DNA of 64,000 nt from positions 70,851 through 134,850 of the forward strand of contig JBGTBR010000081.1 in the NCBI GenBank assembly GCA_041749255.1. Direction: 5' to 3'. The DNA comes from JABDLO01 sp041749255. GTDB taxonomy: Bacteria > Bacteroidota > Bacteroidia > Chitinophagales > Saprospiraceae. Of this stretch, positions 9,880 through 20,300 are shown piece by piece. Below the pieces are notes generated by a model. That model saw only the letters and a list, made by a program, of their open reading frames with translations. It searched no databases and had not been told where the DNA came from. Made by a program: the position numbers and the translations under genes. The number at the start of each line of letters is the position of its first letter. The first letter of the stretch is position 1.

Positions 9880-9915
9880 ATTAAGCATCCCGTAATGAGG
9901 GTGCTTAATTTTTCA
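9880..9915 (+). terminator. Rho-independent terminator after tuf
   Basis: TTAAGCATCCC (9881-9891) pairs with GGGTGCTTAA (9899-9908) with one bulged T, followed by a T run. It separates the tRNA-tuf transcript from tRNA-Trp/secE. Confidence 0.85.
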
Positions 9916-10064
9916 GTTTTTTTTAATTGGGAACTATAATTTATGTGCAGAGATTATATGATTCATGAGCCACATAAAAGTTTTTATAGTTTCAGTTATA
10001 AAAGTAAGATGATTGAAGTGTCAAAATGATGGCACTCGAATTTAATGTTGGGAGTATGACATAC

Positions 10065-10137
10065 AGGGGAGTAGCTCAATTGGTAGAGCGACGGTCTCCA
10101 AAACCGTAGGCTGCGGGTTCGATTCCTGTCTCCCCTG
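10065..10137 (+). tRNA. tRNA-Trp (anticodon CCA)
   Basis: The acceptor stem AGGGGAG/CTCCCCT has discriminator G. The anticodon arm ACGGT-CTCCAAA-ACCGT has anticodon CCA. It lies 50 nt before secE, the standard position in many bacteria. Confidence 0.97.
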
Positions 10138-10187
10138 CATTTATAATGAATTAGAAAGTAGGATAATTTACACAATAAGAAGGAAGC

Positions 10188-10376
10188 ATGGATAATCTGA
10201 TACTGTACGCTAAAGAAAGTTACAACGAACTCGTCCATAAAGTGACATGGCCAACATGGCCTGAATTACTAAATAGTACGGTAGTGGTATTGGTAGCTTC
10301 TGTAATCATTGCACTGATCATTTTCATAATGGACCTGATCTCCAAGAATATCCTTACTGCGATATACAGTATTTAA
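10188..10376 (+). CDS. secE: Preprotein translocase subunit SecE
   Basis: A 62-aa single-membrane-span SecE of the short bacterial type. An amphipathic N-terminal helix contains the conserved KESYNELVHKVTWPTWPEL segment, followed by one transmembrane helix (about residues 28-48). SecE clamps the SecY channel of the Sec translocon in the inner membrane. The gene is directly followed by nusG. Confidence 0.95.
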   Translation: MDNLILYAKESYNELVHKVTWPTWPELLNSTVVVLVASVIIALIIFIMDLISKNILTAIYSI

Positions 10377-10394
10377 TTGAATAACGATTCACTG

Positions 10395-10940
10395 ATGTCT
10401 GACGATAAAAGATGGTATTCTCTGCGCGTAATAAGCGGTAAAGAGAAAAAAATAAAAGAAAGAATTGAGTTGGAAGTCCAGAGAAATGGATGGGAAGACG
10501 TAGTGACGCAGGTGTTGGTACCTTCGGAAAAGGTATATAAGATAAGGAGTGGAAAAAAGGTGATCATGGAAAGGAATATATTACCTGGATATATTCTGAT
10601 TGAAGCCATACCGGAAAGGTTTTCAGGAGAAATTATCCAAACCATTTCCAATGTGCAAAATGTAATTCATTTTCTGGGTAGGAATAACCCGGTACCTATG
10701 CAACAGGCGGAAGCCAACAGAATGCTGGGTAAAGTGGATGAATCACAGGAAGTGGTTGAGGCTATGCTTGAGCCCTTTATTGTTGGAGAAACGATAAAAA
10801 TTAATGACGGTCCTTTTAAGGATTTTGTAGGGGATATAATAGAAGTAAACGAAGAGAAGAAAAAATTAAAAGTGGTTGTAAAGATATTTGGAAGAGGCAC
10901 AGAAGTAGAACTCAACTTCCTCCAGATTGATAAACAGTGA
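10395..10940 (+). CDS. nusG: Transcription antitermination/elongation factor NusG
   Basis: The open frame begins at a TTG directly after the secE stop, but the ATG at 10395 gives the usual short N-terminus (MSDDKRWYSLRVISGKEKK), so it is preferred. The 181-aa protein has the NGN domain (WYSLRV...PGYILIEA) and a C-terminal KOW domain (VGETIKINDGPFKDFVGDIIEVNEEKKKLKV). NusG binds RNA polymerase and couples it to the ribosome or Rho. Its neighbours secE and rplK are the conserved ones. Confidence 0.96.
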   Translation: MSDDKRWYSLRVISGKEKKIKERIELEVQRNGWEDVVTQVLVPSEKVYKIRSGKKVIMERNILPGYILIEAIPERFSGEIIQTISNVQNVIHFLGRNNPVPMQQAEANRMLGKVDESQEVVEAMLEPFIVGETIKINDGPFKDFVGDIIEVNEEKKKLKVVVKIFGRGTEVELNFLQIDKQ

Positions 10941-11026
10941 ATTAGACAGATATTTTTGACTTTGACTCAATGTAAATTGAAGCTTACTTAAGGTCGAACT
11001 AACATAAATAAAAATTTGTAAAGAAC

Positions 11027-11482
11027 ATGGCAAAAGAAATAGAAACCTTTATAAAATTACAGGTAAAAGGAGGATTGGCCAATCCCTCTCCTCCCGTTGG
11101 GCCTGCATTGGGTGCTAAGGGTGTGAACATCATGGAGTTTTGTAAAAGATTTAATGCCAGAACTCAGGAAAGCCAGGGAAAACTTCTCCCTATAGTCATT
11201 ACAGTGTTTAAAGATAAATCATTTGAGTTTGTCATAAAAACACCTCCTGCAGCAGTACAATTGATAGAAGCCTCAAAAGTAAAAAAAGGGTCGGCGGAAC
11301 CAAATAGAGACAAAGTCGGTTCTGTCACCTGGGATCAGGTGAAAGCGATTGCAGAAGACAAAATGCCTGATTTAAATGCCTTCACTATTGAATCTGCCAT
11401 GAAAATGGTAGCTGGAACAGCCAGAAGCATGGGTCTTACCGTAAGTGGTACACCACCATGGGGAAGCGCTGAAGACAATTAA
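11027..11482 (+). CDS. rplK: 50S ribosomal protein L11
   Basis: The 151-aa protein shows the L11 signature: FIKLQVKGGLANPSPPVGPALG at the N-terminus, with the Pro-rich loop that contacts the GTPase-associated centre, then FEFVIKTPPAAVQL. The C-terminus binds 23S rRNA. Slightly longer than the E. coli protein because of a short tail (SGTPPWGSAEDN). First gene of the rplK-rplA pair. Confidence 0.98.
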   Translation: MAKEIETFIKLQVKGGLANPSPPVGPALGAKGVNIMEFCKRFNARTQESQGKLLPIVITVFKDKSFEFVIKTPPAAVQLIEASKVKKGSAEPNRDKVGSVTWDQVKAIAEDKMPDLNAFTIESAMKMVAGTARSMGLTVSGTPPWGSAEDN

Positions 11483-11500
11483 AACATATTTTAATTAACC

Positions 11501-11532
11501 GAGGGAGTCAGTATACTGACGTTATATACCTC
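11501..11532 (+). promoter_or_regulatory. Hairpin in the rplK-rplA spacer
   Basis: A perfect 14-nt palindrome, GTCAGTATACTGAC (11507-11520), is flanked by GAGG (11501-11504) and CCTC (11529-11532), which can extend the stem. It lies 15 nt before the rplA start. It may be an L1 autoregulatory mRNA site, but I cannot match it to the known L1-binding consensus. Confidence 0.4.
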
Positions 11533-11546
11533 AAAATTTGAAATTA

Positions 11547-12239
11547 ATGGGTAAGATTAGTAAAAAGCGTAAAGAAGTCAACGAAAAGGTTGACAAAGAC
11601 AAACTTTACAGTCTAAATGAGGCTATGTCCCTCGTAAAAGATGTAAATACCACAAAATTTGATGCATCTGTAGATCTGCATGTAAGATTAGGGGTTGATC
11701 CGAGAAAAGCAGACCAGGCTATTCGGGGTACAGTTTCCCTTCCAAACGGTACTGGTAAAACCAAAACTGTTTTGGTGCTCTGTACTCCTGATAAAGAAGA
11801 GGAAGCCCGGGAAGCCGGTGCAGATCATGTAGGATTAGATGATTACATTCAGAAAATCAAAGGAGGATGGACCGATATTGATGTAGTGATAGCTACTCCA
11901 AATGTAATGGCAAAAGTAGGCCAGATAGGTAGAATTTTAGGACCTAGAGGTATAATGCCGAACCCTAAATCGGGTACAGTTACCCCTAACGTTGGTGAAG
12001 CGGTTTCCGAAGTAAAAATGGGAAAAATAGCCTTTAGGGTTGATAAGTATGGAATTATTCATTCTCCAATAGGACGAGTTAGTTTCACGTCTGAGAAATT
12101 AGCAGAAAATGCGAGGGAGTTGATTACCACATTGGAAAAAATGAAACCTTCATCGGCCAAAGGTATATATATGAAAACCATAAATGTGGCCAGCAGTATG
12201 AGTCCGGGTATTAAAGTCGATCCAAAATTAATAAAATAA
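11547..12239 (+). CDS. rplA: 50S ribosomal protein L1
   Basis: The ATG at 11547 (MGKISKKRKEVNEK) is preferred to a TTG nine bases earlier. The 230-aa protein has typical L1 signatures: FDASVDLHVRLGVDPRKADQ, RGTVSLPNGTGKT and the highly conserved GRILGPRGIMPNPKSGTV. L1 forms the mobile stalk that helps release E-site tRNA and in many bacteria represses its own operon. It is followed 27 nt later by rplJ. Confidence 0.98.
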   Translation: MGKISKKRKEVNEKVDKDKLYSLNEAMSLVKDVNTTKFDASVDLHVRLGVDPRKADQAIRGTVSLPNGTGKTKTVLVLCTPDKEEEAREAGADHVGLDDYIQKIKGGWTDIDVVIATPNVMAKVGQIGRILGPRGIMPNPKSGTVTPNVGEAVSEVKMGKIAFRVDKYGIIHSPIGRVSFTSEKLAENARELITTLEKMKPSSAKGIYMKTINVASSMSPGIKVDPKLIK

Positions 12240-12266
12240 ATATTCATCTAACCTAAAAAGAGGACA

Positions 12267-12794
12267 ATGACAAGAGAAGAAAAAGCCAGCATTATTGATG
12301 AATTAAAAGATAAATTTTCAAATAGTCAATATTTTTATATTACCGACTCTTCATCTTTAAACGTTGCTCAAATCAACAATTTGAGAAGGGTTTGCTACGA
12401 AAAGGGAATTGAAGTTAAAGTAGTAAAAAATACTCTGGCGAGAATAGCAATGGAGCAAGCAGCTGAAGAAAAAGGCTTTGCTCCACTTTATGAGGCTCTT
12501 AAGGGTCAATCTACCGTATTGTTTGCCGAGTCAGGTAATTTGCCTGCTAAGGTTATCAAGGAATTCAGGAAAAACAACAAAAAGCCGAGTCTTAAAGCTG
12601 CCTATATAGATACGGATATATTCTTTGGAGATGACCAGATTGATATTTTGGAATCTTTGAAATCCAAAGAAGAGTTGGTAGGAGATGTGATCATGTTGTT
12701 ACAATCACCTATCAAAAACGTATTGGGATCATTGCAGTCTGGTGGTTATACCATTGCAGGCTTGTTAAAAGCGCTTGAAGAACGGGCTCAATAA
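12267..12794 (+). CDS. rplJ: 50S ribosomal protein L10
   Basis: The 175-aa protein has the L10 N-terminal RNA-binding domain (MTREEKASIIDELKDKF...YFYITDSSSL, LRRVCYEKGIEVKVVKNTL) and a C-terminal helix (ALEERAQ) that carries L7/L12 dimers. The upstream spacer is only 27 nt, too short for a classical long L10 leader, so L10 autoregulation would have to act elsewhere. Confidence 0.98.
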   Translation: MTREEKASIIDELKDKFSNSQYFYITDSSSLNVAQINNLRRVCYEKGIEVKVVKNTLARIAMEQAAEEKGFAPLYEALKGQSTVLFAESGNLPAKVIKEFRKNNKKPSLKAAYIDTDIFFGDDQIDILESLKSKEELVGDVIMLLQSPIKNVLGSLQSGGYTIAGLLKALEERAQ

Positions 12795-12865
12795 ATGTAG
12801 GCTTCCAAGTTCAACGTACATATATTTTGTAAATTAATTGAAGAACTTATTAAAACCATTAAAAA

Positions 12866-13246
12866 ATGGCTGATTTAAAAGCAATTGCAGAACAACTGGT
12901 TAATTTAACAGTTAAAGAAGTAAGTGAATTAGCAGATATCTTAAAAGATGATTACGGAATAGAACCCGCTGCCGCAGCTGTTGCTGTTGCTGCTGGCTCT
13001 GCAGCTGGTGCTGCCGTCGAAGAAGCTGTTGAAAAAACTGAATTTGATATCATGTTAAATTCTGCTGGTGCTGCGAAACTGGCAGTAGTTAAAGAAGTAA
13101 AAAACCTGTTAGGTTTAGGACTAAAAGAGGCAAAAGATTTAGTTGATGGAGCACCTGCAGTTTTAAAGCAGGGAGTTTCAAAAGCTGAAGCTGAGTCTAT
13201 AAAAGCTGCTCTTGAAGGGGCTGGTGCTGAAGTAGAACTGAAGTAA
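12866..13246 (+). CDS. rplL: 50S ribosomal protein L7/L12
   Basis: The 126-aa protein shows the L7/L12 layout: an N-terminal dimerisation helix (LKAIAEQLVNLTVKEVSELADIL), an Ala/Val/Gly-rich flexible hinge and a C-terminal factor-binding domain (FDIMLNSAGAAKLAVVKEVKNLLGLGLKEAKDLVDGAP). It recruits translational GTPases. A hairpin with a T run lies downstream, before rpoB. Confidence 0.98.
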   Translation: MADLKAIAEQLVNLTVKEVSELADILKDDYGIEPAAAAVAVAAGSAAGAAVEEAVEKTEFDIMLNSAGAAKLAVVKEVKNLLGLGLKEAKDLVDGAPAVLKQGVSKAEAESIKAALEGAGAEVELK

Positions 13247-13294
13247 TACTCGTGCCATCTTTATGAATGATGTAAAATCATACACAAAAGCATT

Positions 13295-13343
13295 AGGCTT
13301 CATTATTGTGCGTGCACATTGATGAAGCCTCTTGCTATTTTTT
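13295..13343 (+). terminator. Attenuator-type hairpin between rplL and rpoB
   Basis: AGGCTTCAT (13295-13303) pairs perfectly with ATGAAGCCT (13322-13330) around an 18-nt loop, followed by CTTGCTA and a T6 run. Its position matches the rplL-rpoB attenuator known from other bacteria, which lowers rpoBC expression relative to the ribosomal genes. Confidence 0.65.
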
Positions 13344-13423
13344 AAAGTTTTGTGCCTTATTGTAAAACATAAACCAACTATTGAAAGTTAATAGTGGGTT
13401 AAATCCAAAAAATAACAACACGC

Positions 13424-16400
13424 ATGGCGTCAAACGGAGTTGTCAACCAAGTCGTAAATTCGAGAATTAATTTCGGCAAGATTAAATTATCAAATGAATA
13501 TCCCGATCTATTAGAAATTCAGCTACAGTCTTTTAAGGAGTTTTTCCAGTTGGAAACTACACCTGAAAACCGTGGAAATGAAGGACTGTATCGCGTATTT
13601 CAGGAAAATTTTCCAATCACAGATGCCCGGAATATATTTGTACTTGAATTTCTCGATTACTTTGTAGATCCACCTCGCTACAGCATTGAAGAATGCATGC
13701 AAAGAGGATTAACATATAGTGTACCTCTCAAAGCAAAATTACGGTTATCGTGCAACGATGAAGAACACGTAGATTTTGAGACCATTGTCCAGGATGTATT
13801 TCTTGGAAATATTCCCTATATGACTCCCAAAGGCACTTTTGTTATCAATGGTGCTGAAAGAGTTGTGGTATCTCAACTACACCGGTCACCTGGAGTTTTC
13901 TTTAGTCAAACCTACCACCCCAATGGCACAAAAATTTATTCAGCCAGGGTAATCCCTTTCAAAGGAGCGTGGATGGAGTTTGCCACAGATATCAACTCAG
14001 TCATGTATGCTTATATAGACAGGAAAAAGAAATTCCCGGTCACGACTCTCCTAAGAGCTATCGGCTATGATTCTGACAGGGAAATTCTGAATATATTTAA
14101 CCTGGCAGAAGAAATTACAGCAGATAAAGCTTCATTGAAAAAAGCAGTCGGGCGTAAATTGGCAGCAAGGGTTTTGAGGAAGTGGACTGAAGATTTTGTC
14201 GATGAAGATACCGGAGAAGTAGTTACTATTGAACGTAATGAAATCATCCTTGAAAGAGATGTGGTATTGGACGAAAACAATATCGTATTGATACATGAAG
14301 CAGAAACCGATACGATTATCCTTCAAAAAGATGATTTGGATGAAGACTATTCCATAATTTATAATACTTTACAAAAAGATCCATCCAGTTCAGAACTGGA
14401 AGCTGTAACTCAAATTTACAGACAATTGAGGGGTACTGATCCCCCTGATGAGGAAACAGCCCGGGGTATCATCGATAAATTGTTTTTCTCTGACAAGAGG
14501 TATAATCTTGGAGAGGTAGGCAGATATAAGATCAACCGGAAGTTAAAGTCAGGTATAGATGAAGAGACTTTAGTACTAACTAAGGATGACATCATAGCCA
14601 TTGTAAAATACCTGGTCAGCCTTATTAATCAAAAAGCAGAACTCGATGATATCGATCACCTTAGTAACAGAAGGGTAAGAACAGTCGGAGAGCAACTCTA
14701 TGGTCAATTTGGTGTCGGTCTTGCGAGAATGGCTCGTACTATCCGGGAGCGAATGAATGTAAGGGATAATGAGGTTTTTACACCTATAGACCTTATCAAT
14801 GCTAGAACATTGTCTTCAGTCATCAATTCATTTTTTGGTACAAGTCAATTATCTCAATTTCTGGATCAAACCAATCCGTTATCAGAAATTACACATAAAA
14901 GAAGGATTTCTGCTTTAGGACCTGGAGGTCTTTCAAGAGAAAGGGCTGGATTTGAAGTAAGGGACGTACATTATTCGCATTACGGCAGGTTGTGTACCAT
15001 TGAAACTCCGGAAGGACCAAACATTGGACTTATTTCGACTTTATGCGTACACGCCAAGGTTAATAAAATGGGCTTTTTGGAGACACCTTATAGAAAAGTA
15101 ACTGATGGAGTTGTTGAGGTGGATTTGGAACCAGAATACCTATCGGCGGAAGGAGAAGATTATAAAAGAATCGCTCAGGCCAATGCTATAGTTAATGAAG
15201 AAGGAGCATTTTTATATGACAGGGTAAAGTGTCGGGAGCATGGAGATTTTCCTGTTCTGAGCCCTCCTGAAATTGAATACATGGACATTGCTCCTAATCA
15301 AATTGTAGGAGTTTCCGCATCACTCATTCCGTTTTTGGAAAATGACGATGCTAACCGGGCTTTAATGGGATCGAATATGCAGCGTCAGGCTGTTCCATTA
15401 ATTAGACCCACAGCACCTATTGTAGGAACCGGACTGGAGAGGAAAGTAGCTGAAGATTCTCGAATGTTGATCAATGCTACGGGTGATGGGGTAGTCGAAT
15501 ACGTCGATGCAAGCCAAATCATTATTAAATACGATAGAACGGAGGATGAAGATTTGGTATCTTTTGAAACCAATACAGTGACCTATAATCTCACAAAATT
15601 TATGAGAACCAATCAAGGGACCTGTATCAATCTTAAACCTATAGTTCGAAAAGGACAACGCGTAATAAAAGGTAGTTTACTCTGTGAAGGATATGCTACT
15701 GATAAGGGTGAACTAGCATTGGGTCAAAATCTTATGGTTGCTTTTATGCCCTGGAAGGGATACAACTTTGAAGATGCCATAGTTCTATCCGAAAGGGTAG
15801 TACGTGAAGATGTTTTCACCTCTGTACACATTGAAAATTTCGATCTGGATATTCGGGATACTAAACTTGGAGAAGAAGAGCTCACCAGCGATATTCCCAA
15901 CGTGAGTGAGGAAGCCACCAAAGATCTCGACGAAAATGGAATTATACGAATAGGAGCTTGGGTAAAAGAAGGTGATATATTGATTGGAAAGATCACTCCA
16001 AAAGGAGAGTCTGACCCCACGCCGGAAGAAAAATTATTGAGAGCCATATTTGGAGATAAGGCAGGTGATGTAAAAGATGCTTCCTTGAAAGCACCACCAT
16101 CAACCAATGGAATTATCATCGATAAGCAACTCTTTGCCAGAGCAAAAAAGGATAAATTCCAAAAAGTACAGGAAAAAGAGTTACTCTCGAAATTAGATGA
16201 TAAGCACGCGATTGCTTTGAATGAATTGAAAACCATTCTCATTGATAAATTGATGTTGATCCTGAAAGAAAAGGTTTCAGAAGGCGTTAAGTCCATTTAT
16301 AATGAGGAATTGGTCAGTAAAGGAACCAAGTTTTCGCCCAAAGTTTTCAAGGAACTTGATTTCACACAGGTTGATTACACAGGCTGGACAAAGGAAAAAT

Positions 16401-17245
16401 CCAGCAACCAGTTGATAGCTACACTTTTGCATAATTATACCATAAAAGCAAACGAAGAAAAAGGAAGGTATAAGAGAGAAAAGTTCAATATCAGTATTGG
16501 AGATGAGCTGCCTGCAGGAGTTTTAAAATTGGCTAAAGTTTACATGGCCAAAAAACGTAAACTTAAGGTGGGTGATAAGCTTGCTGGTCGACATGGAAAT
16601 AAAGGTATTGTATCGAAGATCGTACGTATGGAAGATATGCCATTTTTAGCAGATGGCACACCGGTAGATATAGTATTGAATCCATTAGGTGTACCATCCA
16701 GGATGAACCTCGGACAGATATTTGAAACCGTATTGGGATGGGCAGGTAAGAATTTGGGAATTTCTTTTGCGACTCCGATTTTTGATGGAGCTTCATTAAA
16801 TGAAATAGAAGAATACATTGTAAAGGCTAAACTTCCATCTCTTGGTCAAACCTATTTATACGATGGCGAAACCGGTGATAGATTTCACCAGCAAGCAACA
16901 GTGGGTGTCATCTACATGTTGAAGCTTTCACATATGGTAGATGATAAAATGCACTCCCGATCTATTGGACCATATTCACTTATCACACAACAACCTTTGG
17001 GTGGTAAAGCCCAGTTCGGAGGTCAGCGTTTCGGAGAAATGGAAGTGTGGGCACTTGAAGCCTATGGAGCCTCTCATATATTGCGTGAGTTACTCACCAT
17101 AAAGTCCGATGATATCATAGGTCGTGCTAAAGCCTATGAAGCCATTGTAAAAGGGGATAATATACCAGAACCCAATATTCCTGAATCCTTTAATGTGTTG
17201 GTTCATGAATTAAGAGGATTGGCATTGGATGTTAAGTTTGAATAA
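13424..17245 (+). CDS. rpoB: DNA-directed RNA polymerase subunit beta
   Basis: The full-length 1273-aa beta subunit carries conserved blocks in order: PYMTPKGTFVINGAERVVVSQLHRSPGVFF, the rifampicin-pocket region (FFGTSQLSQFLDQTNPLSEITHKRRISALGPGGL), SLIPFLENDDANRALMGSNMQRQAVPL, and the C-terminal GGKAQFGGQRFGEMEVWALEAYGA. It forms one side of the catalytic cleft. In the rifampicin region the usual residues (Ser-Gln-Leu-Ser-Gln-Phe-Leu-Asp-Gln, His, Arg) are present, so no resistance substitution is evident. It pairs with rpoC 80 nt downstream. Confidence 0.99.
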   Translation: MASNGVVNQVVNSRINFGKIKLSNEYPDLLEIQLQSFKEFFQLETTPENRGNEGLYRVFQENFPITDARNIFVLEFLDYFVDPPRYSIEECMQRGLTYSVPLKAKLRLSCNDEEHVDFETIVQDVFLGNIPYMTPKGTFVINGAERVVVSQLHRSPGVFFSQTYHPNGTKIYSARVIPFKGAWMEFATDINSVMYAYIDRKKKFPVTTLLRAIGYDSDREILNIFNLAEEITADKASLKKAVGRKLAARVLRKWTEDFVDEDTGEVVTIERNEIILERDVVLDENNIVLIHEAETDTIILQKDDLDEDYSIIYNTLQKDPSSSELEAVTQIYRQLRGTDPPDEETARGIIDKLFFSDKRYNLGEVGRYKINRKLKSGIDEETLVLTKDDIIAIVKYLVSLINQKAELDDIDHLSNRRVRTVGEQLYGQFGVGLARMARTIRERMNVRDNEVFTPIDLINARTLSSVINSFFGTSQLSQFLDQTNPLSEITHKRRISALGPGGLSRERAGFEVRDVHYSHYGRLCTIETPEGPNIGLISTLCVHAKVNKMGFLETPYRKVTDGVVEVDLEPEYLSAEGEDYKRIAQANAIVNEEGAFLYDRVKCREHGDFPVLSPPEIEYMDIAPNQIVGVSASLIPFLENDDANRALMGSNMQRQAVPLIRPTAPIVGTGLERKVAEDSRMLINATGDGVVEYVDASQIIIKYDRTEDEDLVSFETNTVTYNLTKFMRTNQGTCINLKPIVRKGQRVIKGSLLCEGYATDKGELALGQNLMVAFMPWKGYNFEDAIVLSERVVREDVFTSVHIENFDLDIRDTKLGEEELTSDIPNVSEEATKDLDENGIIRIGAWVKEGDILIGKITPKGESDPTPEEKLLRAIFGDKAGDVKDASLKAPPSTNGIIIDKQLFARAKKDKFQKVQEKELLSKLDDKHAIALNELKTILIDKLMLILKEKVSEGVKSIYNEELVSKGTKFSPKVFKELDFTQVDYTGWTKEKSSNQLIATLLHNYTIKANEEKGRYKREKFNISIGDELPAGVLKLAKVYMAKKRKLKVGDKLAGRHGNKGIVSKIVRMEDMPFLADGTPVDIVLNPLGVPSRMNLGQIFETVLGWAGKNLGISFATPIFDGASLNEIEEYIVKAKLPSLGQTYLYDGETGDRFHQQATVGVIYMLKLSHMVDDKMHSRSIGPYSLITQQPLGGKAQFGGQRFGEMEVWALEAYGASHILRELLTIKSDDIIGRAKAYEAIVKGDNIPEPNIPESFNVLVHELRGLALDVKFE

Positions 17246-17325
17246 TGACATTCGCTACGTAACCGAGGTTTGTCAGGATTGACAAAGCAAGATTTTTTTA
17301 AACAAGATTTCAATACATAATCATT

Positions 17326-20300
17326 ATGGTATTTAGAAAGAAAGATCAAAAACTGACCAAAGACTTTGAATCAATAACGATAAGTCTATGTTCTCCGGAT
17401 GATATACTAGAGCGCTCTCATGGAGAAGTGCTTAAGCCTGAAACCATCAATTACCGTTCCTACAAACCGGAGAGAGATGGATTGTTTTGCGAGCGAATTT
17501 TTGGACCGGTAAAGGATTTTGAGTGCTATTGTGGTAAATACAAGAGAATCAGGTATAAAGGTATAGTATGCGACCGTTGCGGTGTGGAAGTTACAGAAAA
17601 GAAGGTGCGAAGAGAAAGGATGGGACACATTAAATTGGTAGTTCCCGTTGTGCATATATGGTTTTTTAAATCACTTCCCAATAAAATCGGATATCTTCTG
17701 GGATTGTCATCCAAAAAGCTGGAATCGATCATTTACTACGAAAGATATGTCGTCATTAAACCTGGTCTTAAAGAAAATGATCTGGAGAAATTGGATTTAT
17801 TGACTGAGGAGGAATATTTCGATATACTCGATAACCTACCTAAAGATAATCAGGTGCTGGATGACTCAGATCCGAATAAATTTATTGCCAAGATGGGAGC
17901 TGAAGCAGTTCATATGCTTTTGGAAAATCTCAATCTTGATGAACTATCATACGAATTAAGACATCAGGCAGCCAATGAAACTTCGCAGCAACGAAAATCA
18001 GAAGCACTGAAAAGGTTGAGAGTGGTAGAATCTTTCAGAGATGGTCAAACCAGGATGGATAACAGACCCGAATGGTCAGTAATTCAGTATTTACCGGTTA
18101 TTCCACCTGAGCTCAGGCCTTTGGTACCTTTGGATGGAGGACGCTTCGCCAGTTCTGATTTAAATGATCTTTACCGCAGGGTTATCATCCGAAATAACAG
18201 GTTAAAACGGCTTTTGGAAATCAAAGCACCTGAGGTGATCCTTAGAAATGAAAAGAGGATGCTTCAGGAAGCAGTGGATTCCTTGTTTGATAATAGCAGG
18301 AAATCCAATGCGGTGAAAGCAGAAGGCGGCAGGGCACTCAAATCTTTGAGTGACATTCTGAAAGGAAAACAAGGAAGATTCAGGCAAAATCTTTTGGGTA
18401 AACGAGTAGATTACTCAGGAAGATCGGTAATTGTAGTAGGTCCTACTTTAAAACTTCACGAATGTGGTTTACCTAAGGGTATGGCTGCAGAATTGTTTAA
18501 ACCCTTCGTCATCAGAAAACTGATAGAGAGAGGTATTGTAAAAACGGTAAAATCAGCTAAAAAACTGGTTGACAGAAAGGATCCGGTTATTTGGGAGATC
18601 CTCGAAAATATATTAAAAGGACATCCTGTGATGCTAAACAGGGCTCCAACATTACACAGATTGTCTATACAGTCATTTCAACCTACTTTGGTAGAAGGTA
18701 AAGCCATTCAGTTGCACCCGTTAGTCTGTGGAGCATTCAACGCTGACTTTGACGGTGACCAGATGGCTGTACACGTTCCATTGAGTCACGAGGCTATATT
18801 GGAAGCACAAATGCTTTTGTTATCCTCCCATAATATGCTCAACCCACAGGATGGATCACCAATAACACTCCCATCACAGGATATGGTTTTGGGGCTGTAT
18901 TATTTGACCAAGGAGCATTATGCGGTAAATGCCAAAAATGAAAAAGGATATGGCATGAAGTTTTATTCTGAAGAAGAAGCCATTATTGCCTATAATGACG
19001 GTAAGGTGAACCTTCATACTTCAGTAAAAGTAAAAACGAAAATTGAAGATGAAAATGGTGTAGTGAAGAATGATTTGGTCGATACGACCATTGGGCGAGT
19101 CATATTCAATGAAGCCAGACCGGAAGGCGTTCCTTTTGTGAATGTATTACTGACCAAGAAAAACCTTAAGAAGGTTATAAGTGATATCATTGTAAAATCC
19201 AATTTTACTTCTACGGCAAGATTTCTTGATGATATAAAGGAAAAAGGATTTTATTGGTCATTTAAAGGTGGTTTGTCATTTAACCTGGGAGACCTTATCA
19301 ATCCAACCATTAAAGATAAAACCCTGGATGAAGCTCAGCGAGAAGTGGATGAAGTTTGGGAAAATTACAATATGGGTTTGATCACACCGAATGAAAGATA
19401 CAATCAAGTTATCGATAAATGGACTTATGCCGACAATAAGATCACAGAAAGCCTAATGAAAGAACTAGCAGAACATAAAGGCGGGTTTAATTCGGTTTAT
19501 ATGATGCTGGACTCCGGTGCGAGAGGTTCAAAACAGCAAATTAAGCAGCTTTGTGGGCTAAGGGGCCTTATGGCAAAGCCCAGAAAGTCTGGGGACTCAG
19601 GTGGTGCCATTATTGAAAACCCAATATTGGCAAACTTCCTGGAAGGACTTTCTGTATTGGAATATTTTATTTCTACTCACGGTGCCAGAAAAGGACTCGC
19701 TGATACAGCCTTGAAAACTGCGGATGCAGGTTATCTAACCCGTAGACTGGTAGACGTTTCTCAAGATGTTATCATTATGGAGGAAGACTGTCATACACTC
19801 AGAGGTATTGAAACCACAGCCTTAAAGGACAATGAAAATATCATTGAGACAATGGCTTCGAGAATCATAGGCCGGTACGCACTCAACAATGTCTTTGATC
19901 CTGTTTCAGATGAAATCATAGTGGATGCGGGTCAGTATATTGATGAAAAAGTAGCTAGAAATATCGATGATGCAGGTATAGAAACCATTAAGATCCGTTC
20001 TGTTTTGACATGTGAGGCCAAGCAAGGAGTTTGTACGAAATGTTATGGTAAAAATCTCGCTACGGGTAGAATAACAGAAATTGGAGATGCAGTGGGAATT
20101 ATTGCCGCTCAATCCATCGGTGAGCCAGGGACTCAGCTTACCCTAAGGACTTTCCACGTGGGTGGTATTGCTTCTGTGAGTAAAACAGAATCAAGTATTG
20201 TGTCAAAGTTCAACGGATTGCTCGAATTTGATAATGTAAAATCAGTGGAAAGTGCTGATGGACGTGTAGTACTTTCCAGATCTGGAGAAATCAGAATTCT

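Noticed and set aside
13424..17245. Rifampicin-resistance substitutions in rpoB
   Set aside because: The resistance-determining region shows the common susceptible residues at the positions I can align.
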